Shown here in pieces: positions 23,427 through 34,223 of a stretch of DNA of 41,228 nt. Source of the DNA: Spirogloea muscicola (Eukaryota > Streptophyta > Zygnematophyceae > Spirogloeales > Spirogloeaceae); contig WELB01000004.1 of assembly GCA_009602725.1 (NCBI GenBank), positions 193,640 through 234,867 of the forward strand, read 5' to 3'. Positions within the stretch are counted from its first letter, which is position 1. The number at the start of each line of letters is the position of its first letter. The translations under genes and the position numbers were made by a program. Under the pieces are notes generated by a model that saw only the letters and a program-made list of their open reading frames with translations, did no database searches and was not told where the DNA came from.

Positions 23427-24158
23427 NNNNNNNNNNNNNNNNNNNNNNNNNNNNNNNNNNNNNNNNNNNNNNNNNNNNNNNNNNNNNNNNNNNNNNNNNN
23501 NNNNNNNNNNNNNNNNNNNNNNNNNNNNNNNNNNNNNNNNNNNNNNNNNNNNNNNNNNNNNNNNNNNNNNNNNNNNNNNNNNNNNNNNNNNNNNNNNNNN
23601 NNNNNNNNNNNNNNNNNNNNNNNNNNNNNNNNNNNNNNNNNNNNNNNNNNNNNNNNNNNNNNNNNNNNNNNNNNNNNNNNNNNNNNNNNNNNNNNNNNNN
23701 NNNNNNNNNNNNNNNNNNNNNNNNNNNNNNNNNNNNNNNNNNNNNNNNNNNNNNNNNNNNNNNNNNNNNNNNNNNNNNNNNNNNNNNNNNNNNNNNNNNN
23801 NNNNNNNNNNNNNNNNNNNNNNNNNNNNNNNNNNNNNNNNNNNNNNNNNNNNNNNNNNNNNNNNNNNNNNNNNNNNNNNNNNNNNNNNNNNNNNNNNNNN
23901 NNNNNNNNNNNNNNNNNNNNNNNNNNNNNNNNNNNNNNNNNNNNNNNNNNNNNNNNNNNNNNNNNNNNNNNNNNNNNNNNNNNNNNNNNNNNNNNNNNNN
24001 NNNNNNNNNNNNNNNNNNNNNNNNNNNNNNNNNNNNNNNNNNNNNNNNNNNNNNNNNNNNNNNNNNNNNNNNNNNNNNNNNNNNNNNNNNNNNNNNNNNN
24101 NNNNNNNNNNNNNNNNNNNNNNNNNNNNNNNNNNNNNNNNNNNNNNNNNNNNNNNNNN
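23427..24158. other. Assembly gap (732 N)
   Basis: All bases are N. The gap follows a polypyrimidine, G-quadruplex-capable tract and is followed at once by coding-like sequence, so it removes the 5' part of a gene. Open frames drawn across it are meaningless. Confidence 0.99.
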
Positions 24159-24843
24159 GCCGCTGCACCTGCCCCGCCGCGTCGTGCGCTTCCGGCCCTC
24201 GGAGCCCGCCGCCGCCGTGACCGCCGCGCTCGACGGCGGCTTCGCCTCCCGGGCCGTCGCCGACCGGCCGGCGGTCAAGTCGCAGCTTTCCACGCTGCTC
24301 AAGAACGACGAGCCGGCCGAGCAGCGGGTGAGGGGCCGCGCCTCTCTCCAGCCCTGCACTACCATGGCTGCGGCTCTGTCGTCTCCGTTGGCACAACTGG
24401 CGACGGGCCAGCAATGCTCATGGCAGCTTGATGGCGACTCGTGCGCAGCGGGGGGACGAGGAGCTGCTGCGAGTGGCGGTCGGCGTGCCCGGCAACGGGC
24501 AGCCGCTGGCGCTCGCCGTGGCCCCCAGCACCCCGGTGCAGCGCGTCATCGCGCTCGCCCTGGCCGAGCACCGGCGCGGTGACCGGCTGCCGCTGCTCGG
24601 CCTGGACGCCAACTCCTACGAGCTCCTTCCGGTGCGCACAATGGGGTCCTCGGACCCCATCTTCGTCCCCCGTCTGATGTTGCCTCTCTGCTGTCGAGCA
24701 CCCACTTGCCAGTTCCTGAGCACTTACCCTCGTTGGACTGCCGCAGGTGGACTGCTCCAGGGGCTCGGAGGCGCTGCTGCCATGGCAGCCCATTGGCAAG
24801 TGCTGCCTGTCTCGCTTCACCCTGCGGAGGCATCACCGCCACG
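24159..24843 (+). CDS. Broken gene after the gap, possibly Sin1/CRIM-like (5' end missing)
   Basis: Exon 24159-24327 (in frame VVRFRPSEPAAAVTAALD, then VKSQLSTLLKNDEPAEQR) joins through GT-AG to exon 24449-24631 (phase 0; RGDEELLRVAVGVPGNGQPL, ALAVAPSTPVQRVIALALAE, LLGLDANSYELLP). This in turn joins an exon from 24747 (VDCSRGSEALLPWQPIGK, then SRFTLRRH). The order, a basic-strand start, then VQxVIxLA, then YxL, then PLxxxxPIxKxxxxxFTL, resembles the CRIM ubiquitin-like domain of Sin1/Avo1, a TORC2 subunit. This rests on pattern memory only; another beta-grasp domain is possible. The end of the third exon is not clear (about 24843). The very high GC of the first exons fits the 5' part of a gene in this genome. 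Confidence 0.35.
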
Positions 24844-27350
24844 GTGCACTGTCTGCACCAGCCCGCCTCTTGCCAGCCTGCCGGGAAGTCGCGGCCTGCT
24901 AGTTTGCTGCGCATGCCACCTTGCGACCCACCAACATGCCATCATTGCTTTTCATGCCCAAGGGGCAACTTAGAGCCCCCACATTGCAGCCTCACTTGCC
25001 AAGCCTGTAGCTTTCACCTCTTACAAGCACTGTCCTCGTTGCACAGCTCTGCAAGCTTGTGCTGCCTGCTCTGTGCATACATGTCACTCCACTTCAATTC
25101 TTATTTAGATACCTTTAGTCGCATCCATGAAGGTGTCAGGCCAACAAGTTTGTCAGCAAGTGACTCTTTAGCCTATGCAACGCTGGAACATGAGTGAGGA
25201 GCGCCGTTGCAGCAGTTGCCAATATAGTGTCTGCCGGCCACCTGCGGCCATCTGAGGGGCCATGACTCGATGCGTAACTTTACGGGCTTTGAATGCGTCT
25301 CCAATGCCCATCTGGCAGAAGACGGTAGATCTCTCACAATCAGGGGGAATACAGGTGAATCTTACACGAATTATGCTCGTTGCTGAACTAGTGCAGGCCT
25401 CCTTTTTGGATCAACGAAGGGAAAACAATTGTATTCTCAGCAATATTGTCCAAACCTCCTTCGTATCTAGTGACAGGTCATTTTTGATCGGCACAGCACG
25501 TGAGCTCCGCCATCCTCGGTCAGCGAGCAGTTTTGCCTGCTTTTAAAGAAGCAGTTCCTGCCAGACAGTCTGTCCAACAAATTAAGACTGCTGCGCGTTT
25601 GGCAACTAGCGTAGCAATCTCTTCTGTACAAGTGCATCGTGGGTCTTTGTACATGTTGAGGTCCGAGCCGCCCTCAGAGAACTCGTGCTTGTGTCCGAAG
25701 CCCGGGTTCGACGTGTTATTATAGTGGTGATGGTGATTCCTTTCAGAAAGTGTAGGCAGCTCCTTCTGATTGTCGTCCTCATCGACAACTTCAGAGACGT
25801 TTAGGTTTTAGGGTTTAGTGCAGACAAAGTCGAGGACTTTGTCTGCGCAGACAGTCCTCGACCATTGAATGACCAGTACCAGGACCATTATGCTGGCGAC
25901 GACTTTTCAGATTTAGCAATGACATACAGAGGTTTACCGTGGCAGGTGGTTCAGTGTGCTTGAGCTACTTGCTTGCTTAACTGAGACTAGGCAACGCAAG
26001 AAGGGTACGCTTCTGAAGGTTTTGTGCCCTCTGGTCTGGTGTCTGTCTCGTAGACTGCTGTCCGTAAGCATCTACTGCTCCAAGCTTCATGCACTGCGTC
26101 ACTGTGCTGGATGAGCTCCAGAGTTGCGCGGCCAAATTCTGTCCCCTCTTCAGCTCTTCCAACATCGTTACACAATCCGTTACTCAGCGGCCCTCCTGGC
26201 GAGAGGCTTTTATTATTAAGCACGTTATACCTATCTATTCTACGCAACTCTTAGTATCCTGCTTCCTCCACGAGTTTCTCCTTACTGTCTGGGCTGCCCT
26301 TTCACAGCAACCTCTTCCTGGATGCAGCCTCTTCTCTGGCTTCTATACACTGCCTCATACAGGAGCCAACCTGTTTGCGAGCACTTTGCTGGCTTTGGCA
26401 GCAATAGCAACAGCCTGCCCACCCCCCCCAGCTTCGTGCCTCCTGTACTCCCCCATTACTCGCTCACCCACCAACAGTTCTCCCCCTCATCCCCTCCTCT
26501 GCCTCCTGCTCGCGTTACACCACCTCTCTAACAGCACTGACTTCTGTCGCCTCTGAAGGGTGTCCTCCTCTACAGGAGGAGCTTTGGAGCTTGAGAATAC
26601 CAGGTCAGCTGACACCATCCTGTAGTCGCACAGTTACTGCACCTGCGGCTTGGTGCTTTCTGTCAGTGGAGAAGTCGACGCGCTCGACCAGAGGAGCAGA
26701 GTTGACGCCCTCGACCACGAAAATGTTCTGTCCAACATCCAAAGATTCTTCCAGCACCTAGTGATGTTCCAGCAGCGGCACCTCAAGAATTGATAGCTTG
26801 CATCGAGCAATAGCCATGCCGAAGCAACAGGCAGTGACACTCACCAGCCTTGCCTCTCTTAGCCCCTCCAACAAAGAGCAGAAAACAGGTGAACAAACTG
26901 TGGAGAATCGTCATTATCAGCGGCCATAATAGAATGCTCATGACTACTCACGTCTGCAATGGAGAGCGACAAATATGAAGAATGGACCTGAACAGGTGTT
27001 GCAGAGCAACAAAAATAATACAAATACATTGTCAGGCCATTGCATACACAACACAGTATGACCCTGCAGTGGCAGCACTTGGGCATGGAAGGCCCCGAAG
27101 GTGGTGGAAGGTAGTGTGAGAGTCTCAGGCCCATCTTGCAGTAATGGACTAGTGGAAGTAAAAGGGCTCACTGGCATAGACAAATGTGAGCAGCCAGTGA
27201 AAATGTGTGACATTGAGCCCAATGAGGAGAGAAGTGGTGGCCCCCCATACAGTTGGCCTCCCATACTGTAACTTTGACAGAGGTTCATGTGAAGAGGTCT
27301 CAATTAATGTACATAAATGAATGATGGCACCCATGCACAACCCTGGGGCT
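24844..27350. other. Unresolved region with scattered coding-like segments
   Basis: Possible plus-strand exons of the preceding gene: 25257-25354 (HDSMRNFTGFECVSNAHLAE, AG acceptor and GTGAAT donor), 25851-25945 (LNDQYQDHYAGDDFSDLAMT, flanked by CAG and GTGGTT), 26310-26510 (Ser/Pro-rich) and about 26660-26793 (VDALDQRSRVDALDHENVLS, ending TGA). I could not join them with consistent phases. On the minus strand 25790-25600 gives VDEDDNQKELPTLSERNHHH and GSDLNMYKDPRCTCTEE, which also looks coding-like. The strand is therefore uncertain for part of the block. No product is recognised. Confidence 0.25.
25797..25846. repeat. Telomere-like motif next to a perfect 12-bp-stem hairpin
   Basis: GTTTAGGTTTTAGGGTTTAG (from about 25799) is made of plant/algal telomere-type units (TTTAGGG, TTTTAGGG) and on the other strand contains AAACCCTAA, the plant telo-box. 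Immediately after it, 25820-25846 reads GCAGACAAAGTC, GAG, GACTTTGTCTGC, a perfect 12-bp stem with a 3-base loop. Confidence 0.7.
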
Positions 27351-30300
27351 TCAAGAGGGGTGGCCTCTGGCAGCACCCTGATGCTGCCCCTGCAAATCGG
27401 CGCTCCTGGAAGGTACAGGCCTTTGGAGGGGTTTCAGCTGGGCCATTATCTCCGTGAAGGACGGGCGCTCGCTTGCTTCTCTGCAAGCACGCAGGATGGC
27501 ATGCGGCCAATAAGAATGGCAATCAAGCACTACACTCGTGTTGTTTTGGCGGCAAAGGAAAATTGTCTCTCCTCTCACCAGCCTCATGCTGGGGACAGAT
27601 GACAAGATGGTCATAGAGGTAACGGTGCCAGTACATTCTGAAGCAGGCGTTGATGATGTCTGCAATGCCTGGCTCCACTGTATCTGGTAGAGGAAGAGTC
27701 CGCTGCTGGAAGCCAACCGCACCCACGACCTGCATGGGGTTCAGCTGGCCCCATGGTTTCTCCAACGTGGCTAGCTCCCAAAGAATCACCCCAAAGCTGA
27801 AGATGTCCGACCTGGTAGACATGCAGGGAAGGAAGTGCGAAATGACACCACTGACAAATCAAGCGTCAAAGTATAGATACATATACAATGTAAAAGATCT
27901 CGCACATAAATGTACAAACCTGACCTAGTGTCCTCAGCAAATTAGGCCATGCACAAGCAGCTCAACCCTTTCATGATCCCTGTTGTTGTGATCAAACGAG
28001 CTATTCTTTCATAAATGCGAAGAGTGCTGAATTATAAAGAAAAGCAAAAGCTACATCATGCGGTACGCACTTCTCATTGGAGGGCTCGTTGCGGAGCACT
28101 TCTGGAGCCATCCACTCTGGCTGCAACCACAGGCAAGCAGGTCAATCAGTAAGCCGAAAGAGGCAATGAAATAGAAAACTTGTGCACCTCATATGCGGTC
28201 TACTTGACCTAAGCGTTCTCCTTGACCTATTTCCTCTGCTCAATGAAGTGTACAGCAAAACCTGGTCAACAATGAGAGTGTCGAGTGTCTGCTGCTAATA
28301 CAGGCTACTAACTTAATAGTAACTCACTGTGCCAGCAGTTGACTTTGAAGTAAGGAAAGTGTGATTCTTTATCTTGGAAAGCCCAAAGTCACACACCTGC
28401 ACAAGGAAGCATAGTCAAGCAAAAGCTCCACAACCAAACAATTGACAACAATGTAAACAAGGAGACTTACCACTGTGCACGAGTAAGGGAAGAGAATCAG
28501 GTAAGGGAAGCATTGCCCTGCCTACGAAAGAGACAGCTGCAATTTTGATGTTTGGCTCATGAAAACTTGCACAAATGCATGTAACTGAGCACTTTCTTAC
28601 CTTGACAACCCAATTCTTGTCGACAAGAAGGTTGGGCGACTTCAAATCACGGTGGACAATGGGAGGATTGCTGCTGTGGAGGTAGTTCATACCTTTGGCC
28701 TGGGCAAACCGGGATCAAAGCAGGGCCGAATTAACGTAAGCAATGAGAAGAGCACCACCTTGCTCTACAGTGTGAAGCTAAGGAAGGCTAGACTCAACAT
28801 GGCAGTGATTGTAGCAAAGAACACATCGCTACTTGCCTACTTCACAGTGCCAAGCTCCGCAGACAAGCTGACAAGCTGCAAACCCTCACCACATCAAGTG
28901 CCATACGAAGCCTCCGAGCAATGTCGATAGTAGTATTGGCATGTTGTCGATGGAGCAGTCTGTACAGGCTCCCCCTGCAGCGAGCTAGGGTTGGAGCAAA
29001 TTAGTCGCTCAGTAATCCAGTGTCCCATGAAGACCACAAGACATGACCCTGGTCTTCTCAATCAGGAGCAGGCTGTGGAAAGCTCGCTTGGTGCTGTTGG
29101 CCTTTGTGGGCTCAAAGTGTACAATGAAATTTGACTCAAGCTTTTGGCATGGGTGCTTGTGCACAGTAGCTTGGTAATAAGTTTTTCTAATTGCTAGGCA
29201 GAACTTCTTGCACTGACCTTGGAAGGAATTCTGTCACAATGGATAGGTGCGGAGGGCGCGTGACTGCACCCATGAAGAGAACCACATTTGGGTGCCGCAA
29301 ACGCTTCATTATGGCGACCTGAAATAGATAGGGTATAGGTCAGTCCATGATTGAGCTTCCACTTGCGCTGCTGATCCAGGGTGATTGACATGGAGGAGCT
29401 TGCGTTCTCATAGACAGCGTGACGCAGTCTGAATAAAGGTAGGGCCCAACTGTAGTACCTCGCCACGGAATTCCTCCAATGCTGCACCCTGCACATCCTG
29501 CTCCAGGAACTTCTTTACAGCCACTTCCTGTACAAGGAGCATGAAGTGCAAGCACGTGTGAGTGAGAATTGGATGAGCCCCTGGGCTGATGACTGAGGGA
29601 GGGAGGGAGGGAGGGAGGCTGCAANGGAGGGAGGCGGGAGAGAGGAAGGGAGGGAGGGAGGGAGGAGAGAGGGAGGGGTGTCACAAGTACTAGCCAATTC
29701 CAGCATGGAAGCATGATGGCTGCCGAGCAGCTAGCAGTATACAAAGTACACACAGTCACCCACCGATCCATGCCAATCACCGCGGTACACTTCGCCATAT
29801 GAGCCTGCTCAAAGGATGAGACAAACATCAAATAGCATACTTCCAACATGTTGCACCTGCCTTCAAATTGAGCAATTGTAAGAATGAATGTATATAAATA
29901 GCAAGACTACTTGCTGATGGTGCAACACCTGCAAACTAGTCAGAGGAGGCACCAGGACCTTTCAAGCACAGTCGATTTGGTCAGAAGCTAAGCTGGCCAA
30001 TATCCCATCTGCCAATGCCGCACATGGGCTACTGCAGTGCTTGTTGTGCTTACCTAGTCCTATCCTATCGCCAATGATGATGTCCTCCCAAGGAATCTCC
30101 CACTCCTCCGTCTCTTTCAGCATCCTCTGAAAGTTCCGCTCTGACGAAGCATGATGCATGTCACTCTCCAGCTGCTCGCCAGTGCTCACATCATCTATTC
30201 TCATAGTCTCCTCCGTGTCGCGGATGTGCATGGCTTCCAGCTCCGCTCCTCTGACCTCCGCAGCTGATCCCAGGCGGCTGAGTGGCAGCCTGGCGCTGCC

Positions 30301-33300
30301 CTCTGACGGGGCTAGGGACCTCAGTCTGAGTGCATTCTGATCGTTGCCAAATGAAAGGTTGTCATCTGAGACTCTCCTGTCAGAGGCGTTGCTCAACTCC
30401 GAAGCCTGGCGGGAGAGCTCCCCCGCCACGTGTACAGCAGTTGACATGGCAGCTGCAGTGATCGGAACCTGAAGGGAGGTGATGTCTGCGTTGTGGGCCG
30501 CAGCTACCATGGAGGAGGCCACCATGGCAGCTGTGGCAGCGACAGCCGCGGCGGACACGGGCAGGTTCGACAGGCTGGAGGTGGCAATGCTGGTGAGGCT
30601 TGACAAGGGGACAGAGGAGCCGTTGGAAGCCACGCTCTGTGGTGTCATCTCCAAGGGGTGCGCGCTTCCGAGTCCAGCGACTGGATCGAGCTTCCTGTCT
30701 CGCAAGCGCGGTGAGACGGGTATCTCTGATGCTGCAGGCCTGCCAGGCCCCTCCGAAGCAATCTCCTCTGATTCCCTGCGGTGCCCATCACTCGTCCCCG
30801 CCACATTCTCGACGCGCCAGATTGCAGCTAGGGGGTCTTTCGTACTGCCAGGCCCTTGGGAAGCAGTGGCTTCAGGTTCCTGTCAAGTTTGAGCATCCGC
30901 CACTTGAGCGTTGAGGTCAACATATTTCATGCAAGAGGTGGATGCTGCAAGCACAGGCAACAGCTGGGAAGCCGGCAGGGCTGATAGAGCGTTGCGGAAG
31001 TGTATCAGCTAAGCCTTGTTAGTATTGTCAGAACAACCAAGTAGCCAAGCTGTGCTGCGCTCAAATGCCATGCCATGGGAAAACGCAATGGCAAGGCCTA
31101 TCCACTCTGAGAGACAATGTAACTTGACTGAAGGAGACACAAAGCGCGCAGTTGAATTGCAAAGCTCACCTTCCTTTCTTGCAAATGGATGGATTCTTCG
31201 TGAGGAGCAGCCATTTGCTTCTGTGACTGCCCATTTGGGTTATGCCTCCTCTGGAATGGGGTGGGGCTCAGCGGGCACGCCTTCTCGCTGCCCCTGTAGG
31301 CCCGTCCCAGGTCCAGTGAGCCCCCAGCATGGTCATCCTCTGGCCCAGATGTACCTGGCACCTCCTCCGATTCCATGTGCGTCCTCTGTCCTAAAATCCC
31401 AGGGATCTCCACAGCCGCAGCAACGGCTCCAGCCTCTTGTGGCTGCTCATGACCGCCTGCTTTGCTTGGAGCTTGGACTGGGATATCGTTTGGCACTTGA
31501 TGGGGCCTACCCAAGGCCGCATCAACGAGGGAGGGTCCAGCAGGTTGCCCAGCAACTGTTAACATGAATTCCCTGCTACTGCTGCGTACTCGATGGTTGT
31601 TGTTGTTGTCATCCTTCGTATCAGCGAGCAGGGGTGGTGCAGGAGGTACATGGAGGTTGGTCAACTCCACGGGTATGAGAGCGCCTGGTGCTGCCATGAC
31701 GTCTATGAAGTACTCCTTGTTGTCCTCGTCCAAGATGAGGTTAACAGCCCCCTCATCAGCGCCCGTGTAAACTCGCCCGCGCAATAGGCGACACGGGAGC
31801 CCTACTCTGTCAGCCAGCACCTGTCCAGGAGAAGGCCAGTTTTCATCACAGGTTGATGGTCATGAGTCAAGACAACAGTCAGCTGCTCGGTACAAGTTCA
31901 CATTGAATTCTGTCTGATGCTGTCAATGAGCTTCATTCAAGAAAAGTTATAATGTTCCAAGCTTGCTTGAAAGATAGTCAAGCATGCAAGAGCAAATTAT
32001 CAACACTTACAAGCCTCATCAGGCTAAAGCCGCACCTTGAAAAGCAAAGCCCTATGCCTTACAAGCCCCATTCGCAGGGCACCAAGAGGAAGAATGAGTG
32101 TGCGCCGGCGGCACTTGAGCTCCCAGCTGCTTGCTTGCCACGATGGCAGCAGGTCGCCATCGGACACTGCCGCCCCTCCCAGGTGGCCTGCTACGCAGAT
32201 AGCCAACTGCTCAGCTATCCTGCCCCTTGTGGAATGGCCACCCTGGCTGCCCACCTGTGCCCTCTTGCAAGCATTTGCAGCGAGCACAGAGGCTGCGGCC
32301 TCCAGGTTCGCCAGGTCGGGATCGGCGAGCCTGTTAACAAGGACAACTTCTATGGTGATTGTGGAGCTTAGCGGTAGGGACTGCAGCTCGGCCAAAGACG
32401 GCATACGGCCGACGGCATTGCCGTATGGCGAGATGCCCCAGATGACGTAAAAGCCGTCAACTACACGCTCGTTGCAGTTGAGGACCTTGTGCACCTGAGC
32501 AGCAATGCAAGAGTGCAAGTTAGTCTCCAGCCAAGCCCAGGCAAACAGCTAGTGTGCTCTGTATACACAGTCTGTCCAACACGCTTCAACGGACGTGACA
32601 CGCAGCCATGCAGCTCATCAAAATCTAGTCTGTGGCGACTCCGCCGGAGCTACCTGATATTTATACAGCGACCCATTTGACTGTTCATCAAAGCCACATA
32701 CCCAATATCTGTTGGACGAATCCACCGCTGAATCGGCTTGCACAGCATCCTCAAAGCCCAGAGACGCCCTCTTTGCAGCTTCCACCTCCAAGGACTCCCA
32801 GGACTCCTGGCTTAGAACCATACTTGACGCACTGATGGCCATGGCAAGCTGCAAATGGTTGCAAGCATCTTTTAGTGTTGTCCTGTTCATAAGAACTTGT
32901 GCGAAATTGGATCACGCCACCATAACAATATTCGGCCCGGCAGCAACAGATTCCCAGCAGGATTATCCTCTTCTTGGAGCCTCCTCTTTGCACAACGAGA
33001 CGGAGGATGGTGAAGGCCGGTTGGCCAGAGCTGAGCCAGCATCTGAGGGAAAGACTGTCAGTGGCAACGATGCCTTACCTGCAGTTGGAAATGCTCCTCC
33101 TCCAAGTCCCTCTGCCTGTCCAAGTTGACAGCCATGGATAAATCTGCCGTAGCGTCCGAGACGGCGGGTCTGCCTGGGCCAGAACCCCGACGGCTGTCAT
33201 CAATGCCCGGTGTTTGTTGATGGAGCCCTCCGCTGCTGAAGTCACTGGCAGCCTCAGTGACTTCCTCACCGACTTCCTGGTCAGCGCGACCACCGGAGTC

Positions 33301-33606
33301 TTCAACAGATTGGCACAAGCCATTCGTTTCCCGAGCGTCCGCTTTGGCTTCTCGCGCGTCCGCTTGAGCAGCGGGTGGCCTGCCGCTGCACATGCCGGAG
33401 TTGAGGTCGACGTCCGGTGCCAGAGCGCCTGAGGAGGAGGAGGCCTCGGCAGCCCCCGCCGGCAGCTTCCAGCGGGGGCTGCCCCTGGGGGACGGCGAGG
33501 CGTCCCTGCTCCTGGGCGGGGACTGCGACGCGTCCGAGGCGACGGAGGAGCAGGCGCCGTCGTCCGCGGCGCTGGCCAGGTGCAGCCGCCGGAAGAGGCT
33601 CCTCAT
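27351..33606 (-). CDS. EDR1/CTR1-type Raf-like MAP kinase kinase kinase (complete, 14 exons, 1150 aa)
   Basis: In plants this family (EDR1, CTR1) works in defence, ethylene and stress signalling. Exons in order: 33606-33079, 32848-32654, 32494-32063, 31820-31170, 30879-30054, 29804-29764, 29527-29459, 29318-29218, 28974-28890, 28699-28601, 28396-28328, 28120-28071, 27811-27635, 27480-27351. Frame is kept throughout and all introns are GT-AG. The N-terminal EDR1 domain (roughly residues 165-430) shows [55 protein letters not shown] and [16 protein letters not shown] long Ser/Ala-rich linker follows. The kinase domain has GLGSYGEV (876-883), Lys896 in [14 protein letters not shown] (Asp994), DFG (Asp1012), PEWMAPE and [15 protein letters not shown], so it should be active. 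It stops soon after the kinase. The divergent neighbour is PRP19. Confidence 0.93.
29594..29680. repeat. GGGA microsatellite in a kinase intron
   Basis: Repeated GGGA/GGAG units lie in the intron between exons 29804-29764 and 29527-29459, with one ambiguous base at 29625. The plus strand has many G-triplets and could form a G-quadruplex. In the transcript (minus) it is a long pyrimidine run upstream of the 3' splice site. The N suggests a length error in the assembly. Confidence 0.85.
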
Positions 33607-34223
33607 CTGGAGCAGCCCGGCCGCCGCGCCCGGAGCTCACGGCGGCCGCGCGCAGGCGGCGTCTGCGAGCGGCCCCGGGGCGGCGGGCGAGGGATTCACC
33701 ACCCCAATCGGTGAGCGAATGCCGCCCCGGTGGCCAGAGCCCGGACGCTCGGGAGTACCGCAGTGCTGGCCGTGGCGTGATGCGGGCGCCCGACGTCGGG
33801 ACCGTCCGGACGGACGATCCCGCGGGCGGGCGGCTTCCCGCACCGAAAAGCGTGCCCGCCCCGGGCCGGCCCGGCCCGGCCCGGCCCTTGACGGTCGCGG
33901 CCCCGGTCAGGCGGTGCCGGCGCCTGACGGCGGCAGCTTACACGCCGTGCCGTTAGCGAAGGTTTAGGGCATTGTTCCCGCAGTCCCCACTGCTCAGAGC
34001 GCGGGGGTTTTGGCGCGTCGTCCGCCGCGAACGCCGCCGCCGCTGCAGCAGCCGCCGCCGCCGCCGCCGCGGAAAGCTGCGCCGGTCGCTGCGCCGACGC
34101 CGGGAGGCCCGCCCCTGCACCTGCGGCGACGGCCGATGGCGGCGCCCTGAGGCAGTGGCTCCGCCGGGCAGCACCCCCGGCCCGGCCACAGCCGTCGCTG
34201 CGAGGCGGCCGCCCGCCGCCGCA
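33607..34223. promoter_or_regulatory. Shared spacer between divergent kinase and PRP19 genes
   Basis: 617 bp separate the two start codons, so both promoters and both 5' UTRs must fit here. It is extremely GC-rich, with GGCCC units repeated near 33862-33886 and GCCGCCGCC runs near 34040-34072. No TATA box was seen. A bidirectional promoter is likely by position alone. Confidence 0.5.

Noticed and set aside
23049-24582. Several 340-440 codon frames spanning the N gap
   Set aside because: More than half of each is N; only the part after 24158 carries information.
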